From positions 1-64,000 of the forward strand of contig NZ_KB903808.1 of the NCBI RefSeq assembly GCF_000379845.1: a DNA stretch of 64,000 bases, read 5' to 3'. The DNA comes from Moraxella boevrei DSM 14165 (GTDB taxonomy: Bacteria > Pseudomonadota > Gammaproteobacteria > Pseudomonadales > Moraxellaceae). The notes below the pieces were generated by a model. It was given only the letters and a program-made list of their open reading frames with translations, was not told the origin of the DNA and ran no database searches. The position numbers and the translations under genes were made by a program. This document shows, piece after piece, positions 63,853 through 64,000 of the stretch; positions within the stretch are counted from its first letter, which is position 1; each line of letters begins with the position of its first letter.

Positions 63853-63918
63853 ACTAAGTTAAATTTTTAAATATGATTAGCTATCTTCAAAAATCAGTTT
63901 AAATCAAAGAAATTAGGG

Positions 63919-63956
63919 TCTGTTTATCATTAATATTTTTATGAATAATAAACAGA
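63919..63956. repeat. Inverted repeat near right edge
   Basis: CTGTTTATCATT (63920-63931) and AATAATAAACAG (63944-63955) pair almost perfectly around a short AT loop, preceded by TTAGGGT. This could be an IS terminus, an operator or a hairpin. The window ends too soon to decide. Confidence 0.4.
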
Positions 63957-64000
63957 ATATGAGTATTGTCTATAAGTTACCAATGCGGAATGGTTATATT
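63941..64000 (+). CDS. Possible start of a further ORF (partial)
   Basis: An ATG at 63941 inside the inverted repeat opens a frame of 20 codons (MNNKQNMSIVYKLPMRNGYI) that is still open at the window edge. There is no ribosome-binding site before it; a second ATG is at 63959. I cannot recognise the product, and 20 codons are too few to claim a gene. Confidence 0.2.
   Translation, partial: MNNKQNMSIVYKLPMRNGYI

Overview
The window looks like a chromosomal segment of a Moraxella species (Moraxellaceae, Gammaproteobacteria), most likely the ruminant-eye group M. bovis / M. bovoculi / M. ovis. The base for this is a complete RTX haemolysin operon (mbxC-mbxA-mbxB-mbxD-tolC, positions 997-9458) whose 927-residue toxin has lysines at 536 and 660, the acylation sites I recall for MbxA. 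It is supported by Moraxellaceae-type housekeeping content: a wax-ester synthase/DGAT, pilBCD followed by coaE, a trpF...trpB.trpA-accD run, and a RelA with a degenerate HD domain. I cannot fix the species from sequence alone. 

Layout. 1-530: insertion-sequence debris, an IS3-type OrfA running off the left edge and abutting the 3' end of an IS5-type transposase. 531-996: AT-rich upstream region of the toxin operon. 997-9458: RTX toxin activation, structural and type I secretion genes, with a 24-bp perfect-stem terminator between toxin and exporter and an extended -10 promoter before tolC. 9459-10143: gene-poor flank with a possible transposase relic. 10156-16215: radC, a three-gene minus-strand group (unknown, gspE, CPBP protease), thiG and a WS/DGAT. 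16230-23395: a TetR regulator divergent from a tripartite RND efflux operon. 23467-33297: thioesterase, hemB, waaA, an unrecognised 977-residue protein, gltS, pdxB and a GST. 33345-40028 (minus strand): trpF, trpB, trpA and accD, interrupted by two cold-shock-domain proteins, an SDR, a PIN toxin-antitoxin pair and an unknown protein. 40278-42128: secG, tpiA and tRNAs Leu, His, Arg and Pro. 42303-49743: DUF1615 lipoprotein, relA, mutM, a small exported protein, a RluA-family synthase and tilS. 49903-54380: pilB-pilC-pilD-coaE. 54392-57268 (minus): a compact McrBC-type restriction pair behind a rhodanese. 57302-63852: rluB, an unknown membrane protein, a YiaA/B protein, scpB-ppk1, mtgA and a glutaredoxin-like protein. 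The last 150 bases hold an inverted repeat and perhaps the start of another ORF. 

How the genes work together. MbxC acylates MbxA, and MbxB/MbxD/TolC form the channel that exports it. The RND pump, with its own outer-membrane lipoprotein and TetR regulator, is a separate efflux module. PilB/C/D build type IV pili, and PilD could also process pseudopilins for the type II secretion machine implied by the lone gspE. The accessory genes cluster in three places: the toxin island with IS flanks, the inserts inside the trp run, and the McrBC pair between coaE and rluB. 

I found no convincing wholly new system. The best leads are the 977-residue tail-anchored protein with a duplicated N-terminal module, the compact McrB with a large insert in its AAA+ core, the accessory genes embedded in the trp run, the nested palindrome beside the efflux regulator, and the attenuator-like hairpin inside the toxin operon.
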